A DNA stretch of 64,000 nucleotides from Pyrus communis (GCF_963583255.1 NC_084808.1:15213201-15277200); one strand, 5' to 3'; shown: positions 50,023-62,204, counted from the stretch's first letter. Numbers and translations are program-made. The notes: a model not told the origin generated them from the sequence alone.

Positions 50023-50284
50023 TGAAATCCCGGGAAGAACTGCAATTACCCTTCGTGGGTTTTGAAGCAAACCTTGAAGACCTAGGGTTTTAAATTCAGG
50101 AGGAAAATATAAGAAAATTCCGGGAAAATCACGAGTGTTTCCCAGGAAAATGGATGGGAAGTGATGTGCTTTGTAAGAAACTCGTTCAAATTGGAATTTG
50201 ATATTGCAAGTGGATGTCGAAATTGATTGAATTCCTTATCAACGAAGATATAATATACATTAGCTAGAGATTTTATTTTAGAGG

Positions 50285-50770
50285 AAATTGGAGGGATGAT
50301 TTCTCAATTTTAATGTAATTGCTATAATAGTCTTTCAATTAAAAATTCATGACTAATGTTAAGTTATGGTTTTTTCGTTCAACTCCGTCAAAACGAATCG
50401 TGTTGAAAGAATTATTGCTACAATTGGGTTAATCTTGAGGACTAGTGCTACAATTGGGTTAAAATTAAGGACAATTGCTCCAAATGGATTAATGTTGAGA
50501 GATCATTTCTCTAATTTGGTTAAAGTTGAGGGATCACTTCTACAATTTTTTCATTTAGTTTCCCATATTTGTCCCTTGATTATGACCTCACGTGTGTGAC
50601 ATGTGATTCATTTTGACAGAAGTTTTGACAAAGTTGACGAAAATGACCATTTTTACAATTTTTTTCATTTAGTTTCCTATATTTGCCTCTTGATTATGAC
50701 CTCACGTGTGTAGCATTTGACTCATTTTAACAAAAGTTTTAATGGAGTTGACGAAATGGACTATAATTAC
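50285..50770. repeat. Tandem-repeat tract upstream of the XBAT35-like gene
   Basis: Between 50405 and 50545 a unit of about 35 bp (ACAATTGGGTTAA followed by TTGAGG) recurs about four or five times. It is followed by two copies of a roughly 110-bp block (about 50545-50650 and 50655-50765) sharing TTGATTATGACCTCACGTGT. The tract lies about 300 bp upstream of the XBAT35-like start codon, so it may overlap its promoter. Possibly the remains of a tandem-armed transposon. Confidence 0.6.
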
Positions 50771-51990
50771 ACGTTTTGATATGTTAAGGTATCAATGGTC
50801 AAGAACTTTTAGTTGAGGGAACATTGCTTCAATTGGATTAAAGTTGAGGAATCATTGCAACAATTTTCTTTTTATTTTATTATATTTTTTTTACAAGAAA
50901 AATTGGCTAAGAAGATTTTCAAGATCATTTTGACCCAAAAACACTGGATGAAGGAAACTTTTCCAAAAATGCTACTCTTATCACATATTTAAATCGAAAT
51001 ACGTTATTTTTATCTTCTCTATAATAGAGATGAGACTCATGTGTATTGTGGGTCTTACCACTATTATATTACAGAAGTGATACAAATATGTAGTAGGTAT
51101 AGTAGCATAATGAATAAATTATCGTGTTAAAATAAGATGTAATTATTATACCGTGGGAATCAAACTCGCTCTAAAATACATTGATATGATTATTTTTTAT
51201 CATTATAGTAAAATGTTATTTGATAAGTAAAGTTGGATTATTCTTTCAACTAATATAATAAGGATAATGCTAGGAAGATAAAACTTTTAAAAACAAATAG
51301 CATAGAAGTTGATGATTGAATTTTTACTTGATGACATGTTATTTGGTTTGTAAATTTGGTTTAAGAATTTGATTTTCCTAACATCTATATAATAAAAGTG
51401 AAATAGGAGTCTGCCAATCATTTTCTAGAGCTTGAACTTTGAACACATATTTTCAATAATAATTGGCTATTACTGATCAAGACAGGAAATGAATTAGATA
51501 AAATGGCATCAAATTGCGTGTCGTGAATCTTCAGAAATAAGAACATGTAATCTAATAAATTAATGATAAAGAAAATAATATTTGTAACTGGTAACAGGCA
51601 AGTTCGTAGTTGTTCCCGTCCCTGTCAAGGAAGATGCCAACCATACGAACACGAATTAACAAGTTCAACACTCAACTACTAACATCATTGTTTGTTAGCC
51701 CAATACATTATCAAGATGAAGGTGCTAGCTATCTAGACACAATAATTGATTGGTTTGTCGAATAAGTATTTATATTGTCAAACTGTAGATTCGGATTATG
51801 CATTAAAACAATAATCAACATGTTAGTTCAAAAAGTTATTTAAAATTGTCTTCTGAAAAGTCATATCTCCAATTTAATCTCCGAGTAAAAGAATTTCACT
51901 TCTAAACTCAACTCATAAATTACATTTATCACTATACGTTATTTAATAATATCAACTACTATGCGCAGATGTGGGTTAATCTAGTCGGTA
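50771..51990. other. Intergenic DNA between the XBAT35-like and RCC1-FYVE genes
   Basis: AT-rich, no supported exon or RNA gene. Both neighbours are on the minus strand, so this holds distal upstream sequence of one and downstream sequence of the other. Confidence 0.5.
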
Positions 51991-52085
51991 AGGTTGTGTG
52001 GGTGTGCCTGTCCCCTTCATCAAGGTTGTGTGGGTGTGCCTGTCCCCTTCATCAAGGTTGTGTGCGTGTGCCTTCCCCGAGAAAA
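51991..52085. repeat. 32-bp minisatellite, about three copies, next to a tRNA-like motif
   Basis: Units start at 51991, 52023 and 52055 with AGGTTGTGTGGGTGTGCCTG then TCCCCTTCATCA. The preceding bases GGGTTAATCTAGTCGGTAAGG resemble a tRNA box A, suggesting expansion inside a SINE-like sequence. An A-run at 52197-52223 follows about 110 bp later. Confidence 0.65.
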
Positions 52086-52385
52086 TTAGAATACCGCGTT
52101 GTGAAAAACAGAAAAACAAACCACAATGGATGAAAATAATGATATTGAAGCTCTTCTTTTTAATGGAGGAGTAGAAATCCTCTCAATAATTCCCCTAAAA
52201 AAAAAAAAAAAAAAAAAAAAAAAGGGGGAAAAGAAAGAAGAACAAGGATGCCGCTCTATTTTGTTCTGTTCTTAACAAAGATAAGTTTACACCTAACTGA
52301 TTCATACACTGCCATTCTATAGCAGATCCCTTGATCCTACTAACCAAATTTCTAAACCATAATTTTAAGAGACTAAGTTATAAAA

Positions 52386-55300
52386 CTAAGTCGGGGAAGC
52401 TGCGGCTGCCTCGCTGTTTTCCTCGGGCGGAATAGGACTGCTGGGTGGTGGTGCACTCGGAGCAGGACTTGCATTCGGCTGACTATATCTCCTAAGCAGC
52501 CTATCTTTGTTGTTTTTCCACCATGCTTCTGCCTGTTCCGAATTAAACTTCCGTTTGCTGCAGAAAATATTGGAGACCGGTGTGAGAAAATTAAAAGAGA
52601 ACAGCATTGAAATGATCCAAGACTTGGTTGTGCGTACGCTTATCCTCAACAAATTTAGCTTATGGAAATAAATGGAACAGAAACAACTAATTTAGAACAA
52701 GTTTTGTTACAATCAGTATGCGTACAAGTGTAGCTCGTAAACTTGATATACATTGTTGATCAGTTTGCAAACAACTTAAACATTTGAGATCCATTAGTTG
52801 TAACATGGCACCATAGCTTGTTAGACAGCCATCGAACCCGTAAGTTTAAGCTGTTAGACAACGAGTCAACATTATATATCGAGCTAACACTTTGACTCAC
52901 GGGTTGCACGTGGACAGGCAGAGAAATGAAGACACAAATAAAAACATAGGTGCAGTCCCAGTCTGCACCTTGAAAATGAAGAAAGCAGTGAGGAATGTGG
53001 ATTGAAATATTTTAACTCAGGACCTTGTGCAACAAGAGCTCTGATACCATGTTAGACCACCATTGAACCCGCTCAAGGGTCCAGTGGCCGTCCAACACAA
53101 ACATATAATTACTGAATGTTGCAAGATAAAATATTTACCTGAATTTAACACGCTTAAAAACCCGAATACCATTTTTTAGTTGAAGGAGAGTTACATAAAC
53201 GCCCGGTTCAAATTGTTCAATGACTTCCTTTTGTCCTGTCCGTGATATTGATGATTCTGGTGACCTTGAGCGGTTTTGAGGTCCAGCATCCGCAAAGTCT
53301 TCTGATCTGTTGTCTACCGTCCGCAACGTTGATGATTCAGGTGACCTCGAGTGGTTTTCTGAGCTGTTTTGCGGTTCAGCCTCTGCAGAGTCTTCTGCTT
53401 TGTTGTCTTCCATTCTAGAAGACTCAACAACCAAGGAAGTTCTATCGGTTGCATAGTGCTGGTCAAGCTCTGAGCTTGGCCTTCCAATATTCATGTTCAT
53501 AAAATCCTCAGCTTGCGTACGCAATGCTTTGAAAGTATCACTGTCAGAAATCTCAGGAGGTATCTTGTCTTCCCATTCCCTCATCTGCAAGGTAAAGAAA
53601 GAACGGAAAGCACACAGAACATCAGCATATTTCACCAATAACTGAATCAACGAGGGCAGGGCCACAAAAAAAGTCGTTGATTTTCTTTTCCACCCCATTA
53701 TTATTCTGTCAATGGAGATGTCATGCCACACAGAACGCCTATAAAGAGTGACATTGCAATATTAAGTTTTATAAACCTGTTCCGTGATGGACTTGACGAG
53801 TTCTTTGGCAGCTCTGCACTTCAAGTATCGGTCATCGGCTAATGAGCCAGCTTCTTTCGCATGTTTACGTAGTTTCTTTATCTCTACCTCTTGAGCATCA
53901 CACTTATGCTTCAGACTTTTAACCTGAAGTAAAGAGAGGAAAGTTTACCCAAGGAAAGGCGTCTTGATTTTGACATTTCTATACCACAAGACAATATAAT
54001 GAGGCAACCAAAAATGTTAATTTTCGAAAGGTGTTAAATTAGTACCTGGTTTTGCAACTTTGATACTTCTTGTGTCAGAGTGTCATTTGTCCTCTTAAGA
54101 CTGTCAATAACACTCCTAGAGAATATAGGAGTTGTAGACCGGGGAGGACTAGGTCTCCTTGAATATGGTGAATTAGATCTCGAATTGGGCTGAGATGGCG
54201 TTGTCATGACAGGCTTCAAAGCGTTTTGCAGTGCACTCAACGAACTTGGAAATGCAATATCTTTAAGTTGTAAAAGGGATGGAACTTGGGAAGACCTGAC
54301 TATAGAAGGGGATTCGGATCTAACACCACCAGGCTTCATGGACTTGACCTCAAGGTATATAACGGGTTCTATAGAGGGAGAGAGAAGAATCCTTGAAGAT
54401 TTCACCTCTACTCTACTTAGTAAATCCCTGCTATCCATTGAGCGTGTGACCCTAGATCTCCTATTGACACTGGAAGCATTACCAGCTTCAGCAGCTTTAA
54501 GTTTCGCATAACAAGCATCACATACACGATGAGGTTTTCCAGGAGTCGGGGCCAAAGCTGCCCTCAGTGCTTTCTTGGAACTACAAGCATGGCAATGGAC
54601 TAGTCCACAGTTATAACAGTTATGCCTCTTTCTAGTAAAACCAAATGTCTGTCGACAACCTGAGCAAATTGATTGATCAGCTCCAGAGACCCACTTATGG
54701 ATGCATATACTAGCTGTGAAGTTTGAGCCGCACGATATGCTTTTCACATGCCTATCTTTCAGGGCTTCAACCAAAGTTGGAGTTTTCCGGTCTTCTGTGT
54801 CCCCGTGTCCCAGTCTTCCATTAGCACCTTTTCCCCAAGTGAACACTTCACTTCTTGATGTCAGGACAGCAACATGATATGACCCACAAGATATTTCTTC
54901 GACAAACTCACCAACCAATCGATCCTGTACTAAACAAGGTGCTTTCCCAACAGAACTTGGATTGCCTAGCTGGCCATATGCAGTTCCGCCCATGGTAAAC
55001 ACATGACCTGATGTGGTGAGCGCAATAGTCATAGTGTGTCCACATGCTAGCTGGTGGAAATTATAGTCGATAAGTGAAGAGACACAGGTGGGAAGCAGAT
55101 AAGTTTCCTTGATTTCGTGACCCAAACGATGTTTGTCACCATCGCCCCAGGTGAACAACTTACGCGATGAAGCATTTGTACCAGACTGGCCCATAACTTC
55201 TACAATAGCTGCAGTATGCCAAACTCCGCATGCTACTTTTATAGTCTTTAGTCCATTCAACGACTGTACCTCCCTTGGATACGGAACACTCTCTCGATCT

Positions 55301-58218
55301 CCATGGCCCAAAACACCGAACGCTCCATCTCCAAATGTAAATAGCTTTCCATTCGAAGTTGCTAAAGCTGAATGCCATGTGCCACATGCAACAGATAGAA
55401 CCTGAAGTCCTTCTAAAGGACCAGTAACCCTTTTAGGTATCCAGTGGCTAACATCAGTTCCAAGACCAAGAAGTCCAGCATTATGTGTACCATCACCCCA
55501 CGTAAACAAATCACCTGATGTAGATACAGCACATGTGTGGTACTCACCACATGCAACAAATTCAATGTTATTAATTGCGAGGAACTCAACAAGGCGAGGA
55601 CGACTAAAATCTCTATCAATCCCATGACCGAGTCTTCCACCCGATTCCTCTCCCCAGGTGAAAACCTCCCCTTGCCTTGTTACAAGAGCAACATGTCGCA
55701 CACCACAAGCTATCTGCTGAACATCGAGAACAACATTCGACTCCAAGGGCTTTGGAATCAGCACATCGATTTTTTTAGAGATTGAATTCGCAGACCCATC
55801 AGGTCCATTTCCATCAGACCAGATCTCTCCCCACACATAAACATCTCCTAGTGATTCTATATCATCATGTCCAGACCCTCCACTAGAACAGCTAGGAGTG
55901 CTTGAAACACTAATTCGAAAACCATCTCCTGCACTTGTTCTTAGTTGCATATTTGCACGTTCTGAACCCACATCTGAGCCTGTCAAATTCACTGATTCAG
56001 GAGAATCAACGGATACCCTACCACTGGCAATGCTTGACGTGAACTCTAAGGTCGCATCAAATGGACGGCTGTGAACAGATTCAGCAGAGTCTTGCAACTG
56101 AAGGGAAAGCAAACAACTACGTTGAATCTTCTCAAAACATATTAATGCAGAACAATTATGAGTGGATCAAGACAATCGTGTTACATATACTTTGTGAATT
56201 TTAGTGCTGGCGGTTTCTCATAATGCATGAATTGTACGAAGGAAACCACCAAATATGTTAATGCACTGATAATTTTCTAACTTGCATATAATTGTATGTT
56301 TACAAAGTTCTCATTACAGATTTCATGGAATTTGAACTATTCTTTTATTTACATAACTGAAATTCAGGTAGCTCTGTATGTCAAATCTTATCTGCAAGAA
56401 AAATTAATCTTCCTGAAAACGGTGAGGGCCATCTTTCATCTGCAATTGCTAAACATCCCATACTATTCTACCTCCTGTATAGTTTTTCCCCCTTTTTTTA
56501 AAAGGCTTGAGAGGCACAAATCTGCATCTGTCATCTCAGAGTTCTAATGATTTGCTACAATTTATTGTATCAGTAAATTGTTCATATAACTTTTACTAGA
56601 GCACGGAACTTTATTACATATTGCATAACAGTTCCTTTTTTAGTTCATGCTGATGAATATTGAATGTTCATTAGAACATCACCAAGATTACTGCTAATTA
56701 TATATTTTAGTAAACAGAAGAATAAATGGCAGCCAATTGAATATATAAATATTAGGATTGTCAGGCAATTTCGGAGCAGATATTTTCTCAACCATCTCCA
56801 GGTAACTTCACAAGAAATATTCAGCCCTTTTCGAAGGCAAAACTCATATAAACTAACCTATTACAATCACAACATAATTAACCATTCGAACGATAAGAAA
56901 GAACTAGGAAACCATAAATAAAAAAAGTACAAGCATAAGCAGTTACGAATGCATTTTTTTAAAATTGGAAACTTACATCAGAAATATCACTCTGACTACG
57001 TCTACTACGCTCTTTTCCTGAAGTAATTAGCGCCTTAAGGCCAGCAAACCATATCTCTGCCTCAGCTTTGTCCTTGCAGATCTATAAAGAGGATTGCCGA
57101 CTTTAAACTTTTCTGCTAAACTGGCTGTAACAGAAAAACTTGAAACTAACACTTGATTTTACTTACCAGATCAAGTGTTCGTTCACCGTTCTTATATAGA
57201 AGAGAAAATGACAAGTAATCCTTTTCCGGGCGCAAATACCTTCTAAACACAGCCTATAAAGAAGCAGGAGAAGTATTTATTCCGTCAAGTAGGACACAAA
57301 AGTGGTTCATAACTATATACTGAAACGCACAATTACTGAGTTGAAACACAAAAGTATTGATTAGTTCTTGGTAGTGGAGTATTAAACTCACTGTTCTCTG
57401 TCCGGGGATAATTCGAGAGACAGAAGCTAATTTCAGAGTACGTTCTTCTCCATGTGAATACCAGATTAGTGTAGTTTCATCCTGTTAAAGATACGAAAAA
57501 TGAAGCCATTCAAGCAGTTAAGATATCTAGTAATGATCGTGGAGATGCGCAGCAGGAAGAAGATGTAAGATTAAAAACATCCTAATGTAAGGGAAACTAC
57601 TCACAGTAGAAATTCTGAATGGATGAAGTTTTGGCTTTCCTTTCCGGCTATACTTGATTAACTGGGAACCTCTTTTTAATGCAATGAGTGCCTTCATGAG
57701 AGAGAGAGGAATATTAGGTGAAAAGTATTGCCAAATCACACAGAGATCAAAATCTTGAATATACATGTTTAACCATATCAAAGTGAGTGTGTGAAAGGGT
57801 GTAGTCTGCAGAAAGGGCAACATTTTCACCGCTAGGAAGTTGGAAACTGAACTTTTACACAGATATTGGGTTTTTATTAATTCCCTTCGCGAATTGAAAA
57901 GCAAATTGTTCGAGTAATGCAGGTAACTTCGATATACATATGCGTTAATCTATGTAAGATGGTTATAAGTTATAACTGTATCGTCATAAAATAACAGCCA
58001 GACCAAGATTTCATTCAGTTACCGTCTTTTCAGAAAGAAAACTCAACAGGGAAAAGCACAAAATGTATGGAAACCCGAAACTGTACGAGGTTTCATTGTT
58101 TTCTAGGCAAACAAAAACAAACACCAAATAATCTAAAGGAAAAGAAAGAGGGCAGTGATGGGAAACTGACCTGTTCAGTATCACGCTCATAATTCCCATA
58201 GCTAGCAGGATCTGCCAT
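52386..58218 (-). CDS. PH, RCC1, FYVE and BRX domain protein (PRAF family)
   Basis: Nine exons with GT/AG borders: 58218-58171, 57691-57605, 57481-57392, 57253-57167, 57081-56977, 56097-54046, 53923-53777, 53584-53139 and 52557-52386; 3,234 nt, 1,077 residues, the usual PRAF length. The start [16 protein letters not shown] is followed by a PH domain (about 15-130, with [19 protein letters not shown]). The 2,052-nt exon 6 encodes RCC1 blades (about 220-605, repeated VFTWG and CGxxHTxA elements) and a FYVE-type zinc domain (about 612-675; [26 protein letters not shown]). A coiled coil follows (about 795-870) and a BRX domain near the C-terminus ([23 protein letters not shown], then [15 protein letters not shown]). 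Family members bind phosphoinositides and may act as GTPase exchange factors. The FYVE core has N and Y where the classical motif has H and R, as in other plant members. Confidence 0.96.
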
Positions 58219-58574
58219 TCCATCTGAAACTTTCGTAAGGAATTAAACGCCGAAGAAGAAGCAAGCTCAACCGACAACTGCATCGGTGACTTCCCTTCAC
58301 CAGTCTTCATAGAGGAATATGCTTTCTTCCACTTTGGCCTCTCATCAAATTCCTACTGCCCTTCTAAACAAGAACCATATACATTCCCAAAACAAAAAAC
58401 TTGGGAACCTCAATCAGGTCACCAACTTGTTGGAAATCAATAGCTTCTTCAGTTACAAATTGGCCCTCGTGAAAATTTCTCGAGGAAGTCGATCGAACAG
58501 CCTCAGATATTCACCGTAAAATTCTGCATAAGATGTGAATATTGAGTTTCTGAGCCTGAAAACGACACAGATCA

Positions 58575-58609
<35 letters not shown>

Positions 58610-58700
58610 GAGAGAGAGGGAGGAGTGGGAAATGAGAGGGCAGTAAGCGATCTCACATGTTTAGGGAAGTTTGCAGCTCAAAAGAAAAGAGGGCGAGATA
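58219..58700 (-). promoter_or_regulatory. Leader and promoter region of the PRAF-family gene
   Basis: The minus strand directly upstream of the start codon contains out-of-frame ATGs at 58226 and 58310. The latter opens a 99-codon frame, if unspliced, that overlaps the true start. Either a 5' untranslated intron removes it (TTTCAG lies at about 58232-58227) or it acts as an upstream reading frame. A (CT)n tract on this strand is at 58578-58605. Confidence 0.4.
58578..58605. repeat. (GA)n microsatellite
   Basis: About 14 GA units, (CT)n on the PRAF-gene strand, about 360 bp before its start codon, a common setting for plant 5' untranslated sequence. Confidence 0.9.
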
Positions 58701-58839
58701 TTGGCGCGCCTCTTTCTCTTCATCCACGTCCCACCAACGAGTTAAACTACTTTTCAAAAATATTAAATTAAAAATTATTACTCCCAATCTGATTCTGCCA
58801 CGTGGTTTGATTTGAGAAGTGAAGGAAAAACAGTTGCAG

Positions 58840-59010
58840 ATGGAAGAAGACGACAACAAATTTGGCGATGATACTTCTGCAAAACAAATTGAACAGACTG
58901 TTGAAGGTGCACGGCTATCTTCGGTTGCAATCCCTTGCCAAGAACTCAAAGGACTCTCTTTCGTCGAGTCACAAAATTTACTCAAAGAACTTGTAACTCA
59001 AGTAGTTTAG
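58840..59010 (+). CDS. Possible 56-residue protein or gene fragment, divergent from the PRAF-family gene
   Basis: The frame starts MEEDDNKFGDDTSAKQIEQ and ends LLKELVTQVV. It is acidic at the start and has protein-like composition (amphipathic, no low complexity). It points away from the PRAF gene, with about 620 bp between start codons, so a shared promoter region is possible. I do not recognise the family; it may be the surviving first exon of a lost gene. Downstream on the plus strand I find no second exon. Confidence 0.3.
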   Translation: MEEDDNKFGDDTSAKQIEQTVEGARLSSVAIPCQELKGLSFVESQNLLKELVTQVV

Positions 59011-59407
59011 ACTTAGCGTATTTACACTCAATTCTCCCTTGTATTAAAACAGACAAAAGGGAGCATAACATTGGATTAATTTTAAACACGATGCAATTGC
59101 ATGAATCCAACACAGCATGAAATTCGCAGATCAAAATTGACAATCTCCGAACTTTCTATCACTAACTCTTGATATATAGAGATCCAGCTCTCATTGGTTT
59201 AAAGGGGGAATAAAAAAAACGAAAACAACACTTTTATGCACTTTAGAGGAAAATACAGTAAGGCAAAGCAAGAAGGATACATAATAATCCCAAAAGGGAA
59301 GTTGAGGCGTTGTCCTGTCATGGGTAGTTGGTGACCGCAAATCGGAAGCATTGACCTTCGATCGTCATCTAAACCAGATGTGTCAAGAAACGTAATAATT
59401 ACACTTC

Positions 59408-61652
59408 CTAAGGCGACTTTTTCTTCCAAGGGGTAGCTTCTTTGTATCTCTTGAAAATCTCTTCAATATCAGCCACCACTTCCGGTGGCAAAGGCCTCTC
59501 AGTCAACAGAAAATCACCATGTTTTCTTTCAGTTGGTTGACAGAAGCGGCACCAACTATTGAACTTGTCACAAATGGACGACGGTCCCTTACAAATCCAA
59601 GTGCAATCTGAACTGGAGTTAGCCCGTACTTCTTGCCTAGCTTGATCTACGTTATTGTTGCTTACTGAAATACAGAAACAAGTAATATTTAGGCAGGCAA
59701 CCAACCAGTAATGAAATTATCCTCAGCAATTCATACTCAAAACATAAATAACTCATCAAGAAGGGAAAACAACTTATGTCCTAACTACTAGGCCTTTCAT
59801 TGCAATATTTTTATTAAGCTTCGGATTTGCTATCTATGTACTTTCCCGCTCGTTGATCCACCAGCCAGTGAAGAGTAAGACAGTAAGCCAATCTTGTAAT
59901 TTTGTGGGTGGCAGACTTCAACAAGACCAACTGCAAAAAATCGACAAAAGAATTACAGACTCATTAGGTTAAGAAAATGAGATTGGAAAAACGAGGAGGG
60001 AAAGGTATATGTCGCATCATACGCATCTCTGTCTTACTTCTCAACACATAATACGAAGGTGCCGACAATAAAAGAAACAGGTTGGAATCTGGATGGAAAA
60101 CACATAATACAAGGGTGCCGACAATTAAAGAAACAGGTTGGAATCTGGATAGAAAGCTCAACCATGCCGACATCCACCAAATAAGAAGATATCGGTCAAG
60201 CAAATATAAGTTAGCACTCAAACAAGTCAAATCTTGTAATGTCAACAAGATCGAAATCTGTAATGGGTTCCGGTAAAATTTAATTGGTAAATATTGTCGA
60301 TATTCATTGACTTTTTCTAAATCGATCCTGGTTTTTCGGATATTTTGACGAAAATATCGATAATTCCGTGAATATTTTAAATATTGTGTCAAGCTGTTTA
60401 ATATTATGTGAAAAAATGGTAAGTCTGTGACTTTTTTACTCCTCAGATATGTGACTTACTTTCAAAATGGGTTCTACTAGCAGACTAATTATTTTTGTTT
60501 TGGATACTGACAATCTTTGGTAGTCCTTCAACTTTAGTTGCATTTACAAATCCATACAGTTCGAAAAGTTTCAAGCAGTTAATAGTGTGAAGGCACATCT
60601 CGTGTAACACAAATTACAATCACACAATCATTTGAGAATGTAGCATGTTAAGCTTGTATAAGTGTGGAGTTTGGTCGATAAACTTACCAATGAATTTGTA
60701 TTAAATCTATGTAATCTGTGCCAAGGCGCTTTACGCTTTTCTCTACATATTCTCTAATGTTTGCAGCATCCACCCGCAAAACCGTGGCATTGTCAAGCAA
60801 ATAACTTGACCCCTCTGAATACCCATTCGCTTTTGTTCCCAAAACAACCTATTTGCAAACATATTATGTACCTTAGCACGTTATGTTATCAGTATTAAAC
60901 TGCAAATCAGACAGCGCATTAATATAATTGCACCTCATCCACAAGAATCCTAAACAAATTCTCGTAACATAACATGTCAAACTATCAAATACTTTATCGC
61001 CGAGCTGTGACTTAAGCCAACTGGCAATGTCGCGATCAGTGTTTCCCTATGTCTCCTCCTTCATGGGAACAACAACAAAGATTCAAACTTTAATCAAAAC
61101 TGAGACCAAACGAAACGAAACAAAGCACATTCGAGGTCATTAATTAACCAAGCAATTCACAAGGACTCACTATTAGAGAATAGGATTCCACATCGGTCAT
61201 GTAACAAAATAATACACAATTACTATATGAGTGTTTCCACCACTAATACCACCGAGATCTTTTGTCATAAAACCTAGTACCTATTAATAGGTGGTTAAGT
61301 TTGAACAATATTGATTATATTAATGGTAGACCATGTCACTCGCGGCCTCGGCAGTGTCGAAAGCATTAATCCCATTTTCAACTGCGTAGAGAATCTCGTG
61401 AGCTTTTATCTCAGTGTTTTGCTCACTGAAAGTCATGGTTTGGTGAGTGATTTCGCTAATTACATGGTTCGAGTCATCAAGCTTCCTGTACTGCAACGAG
61501 GTATTAAGGTCTTGCTTGGCATTGGAGGTGACGGTTGCTTTGATGATAGAGCTCCTCCGCCGCCGGAAGCTTCTGGCTCTACTTTTGCGAGGTGACCACG
61601 GTGCTGCTGCCGCTGCATGGTTGCAGAGAAAGGCGGTGGAGCACAAAGCCAT
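59408..61652 (-). pseudogene. Chloroplast-type aldo-keto reductase pseudogene
   Basis: Exon 1 (61652 to about 61330) has a transit-like N-terminus MALCSTAFLCNH then LQYRKLDDSNHVISEIT. Exon-like pieces with intact splice sites are at 61046-60993 (NTDRDIASWLKSQLGDK) and 60849-60687 (SSYLLDNATVLRVDAANIRE, GTDYIDLIQIH). Degraded pieces follow near 60560-60498 (KVEGLPKIVSIQN), 59940-59825 (GLVEVCHPQNYKIGLLSYSS) and 59665-59408 (YGLTPVQIALGFV, RPLPPEVVADIEEIFKRY). Decay is shown by loss of the exon 1 end after DTAEA, a frameshift after GGSTSGK near 59860, another near 59515, and missing catalytic-barrel exons. Intact relatives are NADPH-dependent oxidoreductases. In Arabidopsis a homologue (At1g04420, from memory) sits beside a PMT gene. 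Confidence 0.85.
60020..60265. repeat. Dispersed repeat, copy A, with internal duplication
   Basis: Closely matches 63115-63300: both contain GCCGACAATAAAAGAAACAG or a one-base variant, CAACCATG-CGAC and AACAAGTCAAATCTTGTA. In this copy a block of about 52 bp starting ACACATAATACGA is repeated once (about 60047-60098 and 60099-60150). It lies between exon remnants of the reductase pseudogene. Confidence 0.7.
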
Positions 61653-62157
61653 GGCGACGGATCAGAATTTCTTGCTCCGTTGCTAACTTATCGAAATCCA
61701 ACTGTTGCAAAAGATCAATGCAGCTCTATGAGAATTGTGTCTCTGGTGATCTTAACCGAGTGGTAGTAGTTGGGCATGTGGGCCGGACCCTTACAATGGT
61801 TTGGAGAGTGATTTCGCTAATTACATGGTTCGAGTCATCAAGCTTCCTGTACTGCAACGAGGTATTAAGGTCTTGCTTGGCATTGGAGGTGACGGTTGCT
61901 TTGATGATAGAGCTCCTCCGCCGCCGGAAGCTTCTGGCTCTACTTTTGCGAGGTGACCACGGTGCTGCTGCCGCTGCATGGTTGCAGAGAAAGGCGGTGG
62001 AGCACAAAGCCATGGCGACGGATCAGAATTTCTTGCTCCGTTGCTAACTTATCGAAATCCAACTGTTGCAAAAGATCAATGCAGCTCTATGAGAATTGTG
62101 TCTCTGGTGATCTTAACCGAGTGGTAGTAGTTGGGCATGTGGGCCGGACCCTTACAA
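61436..62157. repeat. 361-bp head-to-tail tandem duplication covering the reductase start exon
   Basis: Copy 1 (61436-61796) and copy 2 (61797-62157) are identical by eye except for a single difference near 61444/61805. Each contains the same ATG (61652 and 62013), transit-like region and upstream flank. The upstream copy reads 95 codons from 62013 and then ends after entering the flank of copy 1. Confidence 0.92.
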
Positions 62158-62204
62158 ATCCACACCCACTACCATCGTCGCCATCACACACACACACACA
62201 TATT

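Noticed and set aside
55133..55405. Plus-strand frame opposite the RCC1 exon, and similar shadows at 54206 and 55537
   Set aside because: Antisense shadows of the strongly coding 2-kb PRAF exon.
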